Source of the DNA: Phallusia fumigata
Taxonomy: Eukaryota; Chordata; Ascidiacea; Phlebobranchia; Ascidiidae
Direction of reading: 5' to 3'
DNA length: 64,000 bases
Assembly (NCBI GenBank): GCA_008931825.1
Contig: QXVZ01022122.1
Coordinates: 5,254-69,253 of the forward strand
The notes under the pieces are model-generated. The model was not told the DNA's origin. It was given only the letters and a program-made list of their open reading frames with translations, and did no database searches. The first letter of the stretch is position 1. Every line of letters starts with the position of its first letter. Both the position numbers and the translations under genes were made by a program. Below are positions 25,182 through 43,400 of this stretch, piece after piece.

Positions 25182-26489
25182 ACTGCCAGTGTATACGCAC
25201 ACCCACACAATATTAAAAAAACTATTAACAAAGAAACTGTACCTGTGCGAAAAAATGTAAGCAGCCCAGTCACATGGCAATTAGTTTTTGATTCAGCGGC
25301 TCGATATAGTTGTTTGCGTGATTGCAGGATTGTTTTGTGCAAAACACTACTGCACAACCGTCCGGTACAATCCGAAACCAATGACTTGTACAAAGTGAAA
25401 CTGGACATCCTTTTTTCACCAGTACCAAAACATTTTCATACCCGCACTTATTCAGGCGTTACACGTTAAGTCTTGCACTCACGTCTCGCGTGTAAATCCA
25501 CCAGATTTGGTATGAACACATCAATATTTACAATTTAACAAACATTGACAGGCAAATTAAATGTCTCAAATTTGCAATGGAGCACGTGATTATTCCAACT
25601 GCTTGGTAGAGCCGGCTAAACAGATTCGGTTAACTTCTGCAAGCTGCAACTTTAGTTGCACTCTGAGCATTCCAGAATAAACACGGACTTATAGTCCTAC
25701 ATGTGACTGGGTCAATAATTAACAGAGGGCACTGTCGATAAACGTACAACACATTTTGAACACACTTGTTGGCGGTAACGATATCAGGTAAACACCACAG
25801 GACTATTTAGTAAATCGTTATCTTGAAAAAATAAAAAAAACGATCTTATGTGGAAGGGGAATTAAAAATATCGAGCTATAGTCCGAAGAAACTTTCGTAA
25901 AGCATCATAAATAAAGTATGACACTTCAAGATCATTTATCTGGGCCTTTTACGCATTAAATTTGTAGCACATAGTCTTCGCTTGGAAAAACTTGTCACCG
26001 CTCTGACAAATTTCTTGGTACCGGCTCCACCTTTGTCGAGTTTTTACGCAGAGTATGTCTCTGTTGCTGCCAGGCGTTTCGTTGAAAAAATTAAGCTTTT
26101 CAAAATATTGACAATCCTTATCTTGTCAAACGGTAAAACATAATTTGCCCAAAAACCAATACGGTGGCGTGAAAAACATGTCCATCTCACGTCTCCAGTC
26201 GGCGCTCATGTCCGCAATTTGTCGTGTTTTGACCCGTATCAGGGTCAACCGCGTGTGTATATTGTATAGGATATTTAATACAAAATTGAGAGATTGTAAC
26301 TGCATTTGGAAAAAAACGTCTTTGCCTGTGAAATTTTTTACCACGACCACTAACAATGAGTTTGCTTTTTTTGCTGATGTCATGATTTAACAATGATATG
26401 TAGATTTTAATTCTACGTCAATGCATGTTTTGTGAGGAAAAAGTCCATTAACTTTGGTCCATTAATTAACTTTGTTAAATAGCCTTACG

Positions 26490-26580
26490 GCCAAGCATGG
26501 CAGTACGGTACGATACGTATTTAGTTGTGCGCACCACGTACCTCGTTACGAAGGGCGTACCGTACCACGGCACCGTACCT
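26490..26580. repeat. GGTACGGTACC-rich partly palindromic stretch
   Basis: Several copies of GTACGGTAC/CGTACCGTAC-like words occur in both orientations within 90 bp (for example AGTACGGTACGATACG and GCGTACCGTACCACGG). This resembles the subterminal repeats of some DNA transposons, but no terminal repeat or target duplication was found. Confidence 0.35.
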
Positions 26581-27575
26581 AAAAATAGAATATTTTAGGT
26601 GATTCTTGAAATAACCTATTTGCTATTATTGTTTTCCATCGGGAAAGGTAGTTCGATATTTTTTTGGTTCTGTTTTTGCCCGTTTTTAGAACAAAAATTG
26701 TTAGGGCTGTAAATACCTGCACTGTCCTATTTCTAGGCCAATTTGAATGAACAGAACTAAGGACAATCGCGGTGTTTTTATCGGATAAAGTAAACAAATA
26801 TCTATCACAGTGGCCTAAACCACATGTCACTGTGCACCAACTTTTGATTTAGTGGTATTGCGTCGCTATGTTTTCTTTCACCAAGCGAAATAAACTTAAC
26901 TCAAGCCTCGCAATTTCGACACAACAAACGACTCGTGCAAAAATGCAGTTGGCACGACTGATTTGTGATGTCACAAACCCGCGGGTCACGTGCACATGTT
27001 CAGTGAAGCATTAAGTACTGGGATAAAAACATTCAGCTTGTTTAATGAGGCTGAGGCTGACTGTCTATAACATTTGTCATTGAGCAGAATTTTATCACCA
27101 TATCGTCCTTTGTTAACTCATTTACAACAGGCAAGAACAGCCAGCCACGACTAGGCTCTCACTTCCAAGCAGATCGGAATACCAGTTTTGTTGATCGATT
27201 GGAAAATTCAGCATAAGTTATGTGGAAAAGTGAATGGAATGTTAAGTTGTATTGCATTGTTTTAAATTAGTTTTGGTTAAGCTTTTTCCCACAACATACT
27301 ATTATTTATTTTTAAACCGCAACTTTAGTATTATGATTTTTTTTGAACAGCCAAACAGATTGATGTAGGACTTGGGTCTTGGATCATGTAAATTGGCTCG
27401 AATGACATCACAGTGAAGTCTTGATTAAGTGCAAATTTTTAATTTTTTTTGCCATGTGGCAGCTAGGTGTCTGCACAAACTTGGTTGTTAAGTATGATTG
27501 TACCCACAAAGTAATAGATCATTTCATTATAGCACACTATATCACATAACTATCCCTTTACCTGGCCATACTTTT

Positions 27576-27577
27576 AG
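27576..27577 (+). promoter_or_regulatory. Splice acceptor just upstream of start codon (possible trans-splice site)
   Basis: A pyrimidine-rich tract ends catacttttag 13 bp before the ATG at 27591. No coding exon lies upstream. Either a non-coding 5' exon exists, or a spliced leader is added here, as is common in ascidians. Confidence 0.45.
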
Positions 27578-27590
27578 ACTTTTAAGAAAA

Positions 27591-28001
27591 ATGGCTAACC
27601 AATGTTTAATAAGGAACATAGTTCGCTGCAGGAAGATATTTCAATATCATTCTGGTCCACTTTCAATGATGCAAACATGCAACATCATGAACCAAGAAAC
27701 AATAAGCTTGTGTGGTTGTACTAAAGTGCGGAAAAATTTGAGCAGTTTGAGATATTCCTCCAGCAGTTCCAAAAATATTAAAGAACCAGAAATTCCAAAA
27801 CTGGAAAAGGACCGTGTGAGGCGAATGATGATGTGGATGGTGCTTTGGGGTGTAGTGGCCGCCATAACAATGTTAGTTGGACGAAACTACGTGAAAAATT
27901 CAAGAGAGAGACAAGTGTTTGAACAAAACTTGAGAAACATGAGCGAGGAAAAAAGAGAAGAACTTTTAAAGCAACTAGCTGATAATGAAAAATCCAAATA
28001 A
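27591..28001 (+). CDS. Small single-pass membrane protein, probably mitochondrial, function unknown
   Basis: A 136-residue single-exon ORF. The start at 27591 is preferred over an in-frame ATG at 27498 because an acceptor-like site falls between them at 27576-27577. Residues 1-20 are rich in Arg, hydrophobic and nearly free of acids, like a mitochondrial targeting sequence. Residues 71-78 are basic and charged (LEKDRVRR). About 79-97 form one transmembrane helix (WMVLWGVVAAITMLVG). The tail 98-136 is highly charged and probably helical (EEKREELLKQLADNEK). This layout is like that of respiratory-chain assembly factors or small inner-membrane proteins, but I do not recognise the family. Coding potential is supported by the acceptor before the ATG and polyadenylation signals at the stop. 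Confidence 0.75.
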   Translation: MANQCLIRNIVRCRKIFQYHSGPLSMMQTCNIMNQETISLCGCTKVRKNLSSLRYSSSSSKNIKEPEIPKLEKDRVRRMMMWMVLWGVVAAITMLVGRNYVKNSRERQVFEQNLRNMSEEKREELLKQLADNEKSK

Positions 28002-28008
28002 AAATAAA
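27997..28008 (+). terminator. Tandem AATAAA polyadenylation signals overlapping the stop codon
   Basis: AATAAA occurs at 27997-28002, overlapping the TAA stop, and again at 28003-28008. A third copy is at 28035-28040. The 3' UTR is therefore probably very short. Confidence 0.6.
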
Positions 28009-28611
28009 CCCCTATATGTTACATGCAAATTATAAATAAAATTTGAATAGTGCTTTTTTACAAATATGTATTGGTGAATTAAACTAGTAACAGTAGAACA
28101 AACTTTGCACCTGGTGTAAATCTTGAGGAACATACCTAAACGTGTATTACAGCAATAAATAAACCCTAAACATCAGTTCCATGTCACCAATACCAAATCA
28201 TCAATCGATTTGATTTCTTTTTTAACAATCTTTTTCATATGGGTTGTACTGTGACAAACTACAGTTTTATTTTCAATGAGTTTCCTGACTTTATTTATTT
28301 CAAAGTTTTTGGCTGGTCAAACTATTTAATTTGTGATTTCAGTGTGGTGACTTGTTCAGCACATCCTTGTTGAATTGCTTAAACTAAAAAATCTCTTCCA
28401 ATGTTTTTGTAAATCTTGATGGATTACAAATGCTTATTGCTGATTTGTATGTGCGCAACCAAGTGAATGTGGATTTAATAACATCTGTGCCATCTATGTT
28501 TTTTCTTGTTTTGCTGAACTTATATTAAAGTGCTTTACAGACCATTTTCATGGTCTTTTAACTGTGTTTCTGCAGGTGACTGTTACAAACCATTAGGGTT
28601 TTTTATTAAAA
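28009..28611. other. Intergenic before STOML1
   Basis: 0.6 kb between two plus-strand intronless genes. It is too long for a typical ascidian operon junction, where genes are nearly contiguous. It holds an acceptor-like site at 28574-28575 and no ORF of note. Confidence 0.5.
28574..28575 (+). promoter_or_regulatory. STOML1: Splice acceptor in the STOML1 5' leader (possible trans-splice site)
   Basis: The sequence gtgtttctgcag followed by GTGACTG lies 36 bp before the STOML1 ATG with no coding exon upstream. A non-coding cis exon would look the same. Confidence 0.4.
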
Positions 28612-29784
28612 ATGAAGTACACGTCAATGAACAAGATCAATAAACCTTTAGACTTCAGATCACAGTTTACATACAGCGGCATGAAAGAGAAGGATGACTA
28701 CGATGACACCTATGAACCAGCTTACAATCAGGAAGAATTCTCAAGGTCGTCTATTGACTGTCTGTGTGCATCGATTCTCACTGGATTATGCTATTTTATA
28801 TGTTTTATTACATTTCCATTTTCTGCTATATTTACTTTCAAGCTTGTGAATCAGTATGAGAGAATAATTGTGTACAGGCTCGGACATTTGCTTGCTCCCA
28901 AAGGTCCTGGTTTTGTGTTTATTTTGCCCTGTATCGACAAATGCAACAAAGTGGATTTGAGAACCAAAGCATTTAATGTTCCACCTACCAATGTGCGCAC
29001 CACTGACGCTTGCATCATTTCCATTGGGGCTGTAATTCACTTTCGAATTCGGAACCCTGTGAAGATGAGCTTGTCAGCACAAAATGTAAATCATGGTGTA
29101 AGAGATGCAGCAAAAGCATCAATGGCAAATCTGTTAAGTAAACAAAAGTTTGCTGATGTTAAAAACAAAAAACAGGTGTTTGCCTATGACATACAAATGG
29201 ATGTAAACCTAACAGCCAAAGACTGGGGTGTTGAGATTGGCAGTGTCGAGTTGTCAGATATCACATTGATAATGGCACCACCAGAGCAACAAAGTGCTTT
29301 TATGCCGATGTATGGAGCTGAACCATTGCCTTCTGATCCAACCATGGACACACTTGGTCATCTTGCGAAAATTGGCCAACACTTCATCATGAACAATTTA
29401 AACCAAAAACAGCAGGAGCCTGTTCCAGTACCTGAGGCTCCCGCACAATTAAAAACTGCTGAAGAGCTCTTTGAAATTGTTGAAAAGTCTATTACGTCCC
29501 AATTGGTTAAGGAGGTGGATGCCTCATTCCAGTTCGAAATCACAGGTGATGGTGGAGGAAAATATTATTTGGACCTTAAAAACAGCCCCGGTATCGCTGG
29601 AAGAGGTTGCAATCCCAGTGGGGATGTTGATGTAGAAGTTAAACTTGATGCCAAGACTCTGCAAACACTTATGTCTGAACAAATGACCCCTTACACAGCA
29701 TATTCCAGTGGGCGCCTTAAGCTACAAGGAGACCTACGCAAAGCCATGCAATTGGACAAAGTTCTAAGCCATGTGGCAATATGA
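28612..29784 (+). CDS. STOML1: Stomatin-like protein 1 (SPFH plus SCP2 domains), single exon
   Basis: A 390-residue uninterrupted ORF, close to human STOML1 (about 398). The N-terminal 45 residues are polar and acidic. About 50-78 form the hydrophobic hairpin (CASILTGLCYFICFITFPF), which is followed by the SPFH/band-7 domain, about 79-230: NQYERIIVYRLGHLLAPKGPG, DLRTKAFNVPP, the GVEIGSVELSDI end. Residues about 285-390 form an SCP2 lipid-transfer domain (FEIVEKSITSQLV ... LKLQGDLRKAMQLDKVL). The stomatin plus SCP2 fusion is diagnostic for STOML1, a cholesterol-rich membrane and late-endosomal scaffold that modulates ion channels and sterol movement. The absence of introns is unusual beside intron-rich neighbours and suggests retroposition or intron loss, yet the ORF is intact and has a good poly(A) signal at 30154. 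Confidence 0.95.
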   Translation: MKYTSMNKINKPLDFRSQFTYSGMKEKDDYDDTYEPAYNQEEFSRSSIDCLCASILTGLCYFICFITFPFSAIFTFKLVNQYERIIVYRLGHLLAPKGPGFVFILPCIDKCNKVDLRTKAFNVPPTNVRTTDACIISIGAVIHFRIRNPVKMSLSAQNVNHGVRDAAKASMANLLSKQKFADVKNKKQVFAYDIQMDVNLTAKDWGVEIGSVELSDITLIMAPPEQQSAFMPMYGAEPLPSDPTMDTLGHLAKIGQHFIMNNLNQKQQEPVPVPEAPAQLKTAEELFEIVEKSITSQLVKEVDASFQFEITGDGGGKYYLDLKNSPGIAGRGCNPSGDVDVEVKLDAKTLQTLMSEQMTPYTAYSSGRLKLQGDLRKAMQLDKVLSHVAI

Positions 29785-30153
29785 TGTGTCTTTACATTTT
29801 GTTTTGGTGCTGTACAAAAACTCACTGCATGTATGATTCTGGCACAACTCTGTGCCCTGATTATAAAACCTGGGAACCACATTTAGTATTCTGAATGGGT
29901 AAATTTGTGCTTTAGCATTTGCACTTACAAACTTGTTGCCCACTTTTTTATCATTAAGTTGAGATATTGTCCTTTTATTTGAGATTGTAGAGTGTTCTGG
30001 TCACTATGCCTTTTTTATCACAAGTGTAAAAAAGTGACATTGTTCATTATATAGAATCAGACATCAGGTAATTTTTATCAAACAGTTTGCTCCATGTTTC
30101 CTCAATAGCATGCCCTCCTGAACCCTGCATGTTTTTCACTTGTTAAAGCTGTC

Positions 30154-30159
30154 AATAAA
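30154..30159 (+). terminator. STOML1: AATAAA polyadenylation signal of STOML1
   Basis: A canonical AATAAA lies about 370 bp after the STOML1 stop, the first such plus-strand hexamer after the gene. Confidence 0.6.
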
Positions 30160-31262
30160 GGATTGGAGTCCAAATTTCGGGACTGACTATGGTAAAACAG
30201 AACAATATTTTTGTGCAGCACTGCGAAGCGTAGTTTTTCTTCAACGATGTACTACCAAATGTTTAACTTAACTGCCAATACTTCCTACACCAATCTTATG
30301 GAGCCAGACAACTGTGTCTTTAATATTTTTGCTCGTTACTTGATAATGCATGTTATTTGTAGAATCAATCCAAGAAGTTACATGCTTATTACCTGGCACA
30401 GGGATTGGTATACACAATTTATTCATGATAAATGCCACTCCTACACTTTCGTAGGTGTACATTGCCAATAAATTAGCTACCAGCATGTCACATTGGAATC
30501 CAGGCATATGCCAAAAAAGTGTAGCGAGACACACTTCAAATAACAAGAAAAGCGTTTTATATACCTATATGTCGTTGGCGAGTAAAATGTTTGTACACAA
30601 TGAGCGGTCGTACAAAACTCTTGCAATTACCAGATGAGTCTTGCAATTGTTAGGTGGCAAACAATGAACAAGAAAATAATAAAGTGCGTAAAACTGAACT
30701 CTCCACATGGGTTCGACAAAAATTCCTGCTTATGTTACTGTCCAAGCCATACAGGCATTTATATGGTAGCCATGCAGGTATTTCTATTGTTCATTTGTAG
30801 CCTTACAGGTATTTTGATGCATTTGTAGATCTAAACCAAACTCGTTACAGAATACACAGCTATCAAAAACGGTATGATCCTTAGTGTACCCAGGAATTTC
30901 TTCACAGAGCACCATACAAGGCTGGACCATGGAGAGTAACACAGGGGTACCTCGGTTAGTCTGGACATTTTGTGTGAAGATAAATTTCAATGTAAGACAC
31001 AGTCAATTGCACTAATACAGCTATTATTCGACGGTCTACCACATTATAATGATTCGTTCAAAGCACATTACATTTTTGCACACATAACATGAACAGGAAT
31101 AGGGGTAAAGCTAGGAAGATACACAGACTACCACAACTCCACCACTATTTTTTTCATTCCAAGCTGCAAGGCATGTGGCCTTATGAGATTAGTTTAGCGG
31201 AGAGATGGTCATTACTCGCTTCAGCATAGACAAGCACTTGTGCAACAAATATGATGAACTTT

Positions 31263-31268
31263 TTTATT
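31263..31268 (-). terminator. AP1G1: AATAAA polyadenylation signal of AP1G
   Basis: On the minus strand AATAAA follows the TGA stop by eight bases, implying a very short 3' UTR if it is used. Confidence 0.5.
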
Positions 31269-31276
31269 CCGGTTCA

Positions 31277-39503
<8,227 letters not shown>

Positions 39504-40487
39504 TTTGGTTTAAGTGCGTCAACCCTAAGAAACCACCTTACCACAGGCCTAAGTACCATAAAACACAAACAAAGGAAATGTCAGCAACCTAGTTTCAGTT
39601 TGCTAGGTTTTTACAAGACTACGGTATATAGTAGTATTTGAGTTTAATCATAACAACCAACACCCACAACACCAGAGAATTTATGTGACTACATAAAAAA
39701 CCTGCAAACAATGTTGTACCTGAAGTGTGAAGTGCATCTGCTGTATCAAAGTCACCCAAATGGTGCTTCTCTTTTAAATTAATTTGTGGCAAAAACAGAA
39801 AACTTTCTGTTGACAAGTTAAACAATTAAGAGGGCAACATTACTTTTTGACAAAAACAAATAGTCTTTGCTTGATAAAGCAACATGCACCTGTCTGTACT
39901 ATTTTATTTTGGTAACCAATAAGTCCAGAAAACCATATTTTTTTCAGCCCAGTAGCCTCATGGTAATTTTGCTTTTATTTGACTTGTTTTGGTCTGTTTA
40001 TACTCCGCCAACTGCTGTTTTACTGTTTTGCCTCAGCGCACTCGTACGAAAACCGCTTTCGTTCAAAAACATTATTACTCAACTATATCTGGCATTTCGC
40101 CGGCATTCGTAAGTTTGGTAGAAAATCTTGCCAATTTATTTCCTTGTTTGGCGTAGATAATATGCATCTTGTCACGACAATTGACATTAAACATCAGTAA
40201 AAACAGATAGTTTAAACAAACGCCAAATAAGAGACTGCAACTTACACGTTAAACCGCTTATGTGTTTGCTGTTTTATCAAAAAAACTTCCCAAACAAAAT
40301 AAGAGGCCGGTCAAAGATTGTGACATCACAGTATCGAAATCAATCATGCAGAACGTTAATGTTACGTCGGATGATTGTGCAGTAACAATCAGTTGAATAA
40401 AGGTAGTTGAAAGTGTAAGCAACTTCCCACGTGGTACATAGGACAGGCCGAAAAACCTCGGCCAGAGAAGGCGAGAACGTCACTACT
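39504..40487. promoter_or_regulatory. Head-to-head spacer shared by AP1G and RGS22
   Basis: 984 bp separate the two divergent start codons, so both promoters and 5' UTRs must lie here. An acceptor-like site (tttcttag, minus strand) is at 39525-39526, 22 bp before the AP1G ATG. CRE-like words occur at the RGS22 side (TGACATCA near 40321, TTACGTC near 40363), but are too short to be trusted. Confidence 0.45.
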
Positions 40488-43400
40488 ATGCCAAGGGCAG
40501 GTATGAGAAGTGTTTCTGTTTTTAAAGCTTTGCAAAACTTTGATTGTTAACTTGTAGCATATATACGGGACTTTCATACCGTCCTCATGCCTAACATTTG
40601 TCCCAACAGATCGATTAAAGTTCTGCTAATATTTATAAGTTCAAGTCCAGCACCGATTTCTCAATTGACTTGTAAAACATTTACAGGGCAATCAGTGTCA
40701 TTGACTGAGTTTCGGGTGTTGTTAAGAGATGAAAACTTCATCGATTACTTCAACAAGTTTGCATCCTTGCCGGTTTGTAACATTTATGGCTATTATTTCG
40801 TTAATACTTTCAACAAAGCAACGACGGAAACACGTTTCGCAGGCATTTGGTCAGTTGGTGACGTATGTTAAGGATTCTCAGGAGTTTTTGCTTGATCCCT
40901 CTCTTCCATCTGATCAATACGTAAGTTTTATCAATAAATTTACCGAAACATTGGTTGCTCTAAATTGCTCCAAATAAAGGTAGCGCCATGAGTCTTCTGT
41001 TGTGAAAATGATTTTTTAACACTTATCGTAGCACAATTACGTACCTCCTTTGGTTTGTTAGTTGCGGGCGCACTAAAAAGCAAGCAGGGAAATATATTTT
41101 TGTATTGCATGGTGTAGTTTATACAGTGCGCTTTTTAACGGTTGGTGTGCTTTTATTTTGCCTATTGACCTCTTACATATCATTTTGGTGCCTTGATCCT
41201 GTCAAAATTGTGCTAAAATTTATGTGATGCCTGCAGTATTTGATTTTTATTTGTAATCCCAGCACCTATAAAGCAACAGAACGCATGGGTTGCGCCATTT
41301 AGTGGATACAAGTGAGCGTGTTGGTCGCCATAAGTTTGTGGTTAATGTGTGAAAGTACCCATACGATGATGTGACGACATTTTTTTCTATTATACAGGTA
41401 TTGAATAGGAACGGTTTGTTGGAATGGCTGTGGAGAAAGCGTTTTTCTTATTTCGTGCGGTGTCGACTTTACAGCGAATATCACTTGGCCAGGAATCTTA
41501 TCAATCATGATTTCATGAAGGACGACTCTCGCCGTTTTAAGGATTCTGGTATGGCTGCCGACTATTTCATATCTTTGAGGTGGTATTAAGTATGGAGGCA
41601 TTGCGGTACCGCTTCATTTAACGCATTATACCCTTGCTTACAAGAGTATATAACTTTTAAATCTAAAACCACTTTAAAACACGAATAACCAAGTGAAAGA
41701 TCTTTCTTAGCGGATGTTTGCTGATATCTGTAAACAACGTATTCGTTTTGGCTGAAAGTAAGGTCGTTGAAAGTAAGGTCGTTGTGTCTTAAGGCTTAGA
41801 AGTTACTGTTTAATGCCTGTATTTGTTATGCTTGAATCTCGTCGCTTGTATCAGACAAACGAGTTCTGAATGAAGCGCTGCATTGGATTCTGCGAAAGTG
41901 CTTTGGCCGCGTCTCGGCGATGAGGCGATTCCGCATGTTTCTGCGAAAAACCGACCAGGGTTACAAACTGTATCAGTTTTGGTTGGACACCGAACGACTG
42001 TGAGAGATTGAATTAACAATGTGGTGTACTGTTGACAACAGCCCATTAGTTTTAAATTGTTACCTCACCCTTTATGACGAAATCGACAAATAGAAAAGTT
42101 TTAGCAGCAAATCACTTTGAGCTAAAAATTTTATGATGAAATCATCAGCCGGATTTGCCATTTCACGCAATAAAAATTTCTTTTTCATCTTTCCACGTAT
42201 CGACATACAGACTAAACAGTTAGGAAACTCATTGATTCGTAAGCTGGCGTGATTAGTCGTCTTCAGATAAAACGTCGATCGCGGACGTCCATGGAAATCT
42301 TCAATCAAATCAAGGAGACGTACTTCTCAGGCTCGGGTGTGCTCAGTATTCCTCAGCACCTGCTAGACGCTGGGTGGCGCCATATGCCGGCCTCGCACCA
42401 AAAAGCGTCAGGTGACAACGACAGGAGGTCGTATGATTGCTCCTTTTCTATGATGATGCAGAAGGTGGGTAACAATCCCAACAAACCCAAAACAATAAAA
42501 GCGCAACAACCCTGTACGAAACGACCTAATTCATTTGTTAATGTACATAATTCAAATTTTATTTGGGATATTTTAACGATCTGATGCAAAGGTGCTTAAC
42601 ACCTTTGCTTTTGTATTTGTAAGGGGGGATTTTTAGGAACTAAATTTCCGGTGGGGGAAATTAGCTATAATATCGGTCAAAGGGGTCAATGGAATAAAAA
42701 AAGGCTGAGTACAATTGGTCCAATATATTTTCCTCAAATTGAAACGGTGTAACACTATTCAATTTTAAGCCTAAATTCTAACGAAGCAAACAGCACATGT
42801 AAAAACTTACGCTTGTGTGAAAAATGGTCAACAAATCATGTAATGTACAGATGTGTCTTGACCAACTTTGCAACTACTGGGTTCCACGGTATGTGGTAGT
42901 CGCAACCATCACTGTTAACGACATGCAAGATGAAGCTTACTACTCTCTAGCAATGCAATACATAAAGTTCCGCATGACTGCTTGCACGACGTCATACGGA
43001 CTAGGCGACAGCAACGATGAACAAAGTGGTAAGTAATCATTTCCGAACTGAAATGAAACAGGTTTGGAGGTTGTTATTAGTACTTATGTGGTAAACTGGT
43101 AATATTTACTTTTAAATAAACCAAGATTGCTTATCTCACATACTTTTAAATGAATCAAGATTGCTTATCACATGAAAAAATTAAACCTTGCCTATTTGGA
43201 ATTACCAAATTTGCCATTAGATCGCACAAGTAAACGACATTTGCGCCTCAAAATTGCAGCAACCAAATCTTAAGATTACAGAGACGCAGTCTGTTACTAT
43301 AGTATTCTTTAATGTAGATCGAATGGGGTTTATTTGTTCGTCATAGCATACGCGACAAACGATTATTTTCTTGCTTTCACGTTTGCAGATTTTGACGCAA

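Larger units (their letters stand above)
25182..27590. other. Intergenic, divergent P450 / small membrane protein
   Basis: 2.4 kb between two divergently oriented genes. Short ORFs on both strands around 26126-26393 match no family and have no intron-joined partners. A GTAC-rich, partly palindromic stretch lies at about 26490-26580. Nothing else was recognised. Confidence 0.5.
29785..31276. other. Tail-to-tail intergenic region, STOML1 / AP1G
   Basis: STOML1 (plus) and AP1G (minus) converge here. It contains the STOML1 3' UTR to about 30180 and the short AP1G 3' UTR near 31260. The roughly 1 kb between holds only short ORFs on both strands that match nothing. Confidence 0.5.

Noticed and set aside
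26126-26393. Overlapping ORFs of 68-85 codons on both strands
   Set aside because: No family resemblance, no neighbouring exons, and open on both strands as expected by chance.
27591-29784. Two-gene operon (small membrane protein plus STOML1)
   Set aside because: The 0.6 kb gap and separate poly(A) signals do not fit ascidian operons, where genes nearly abut.
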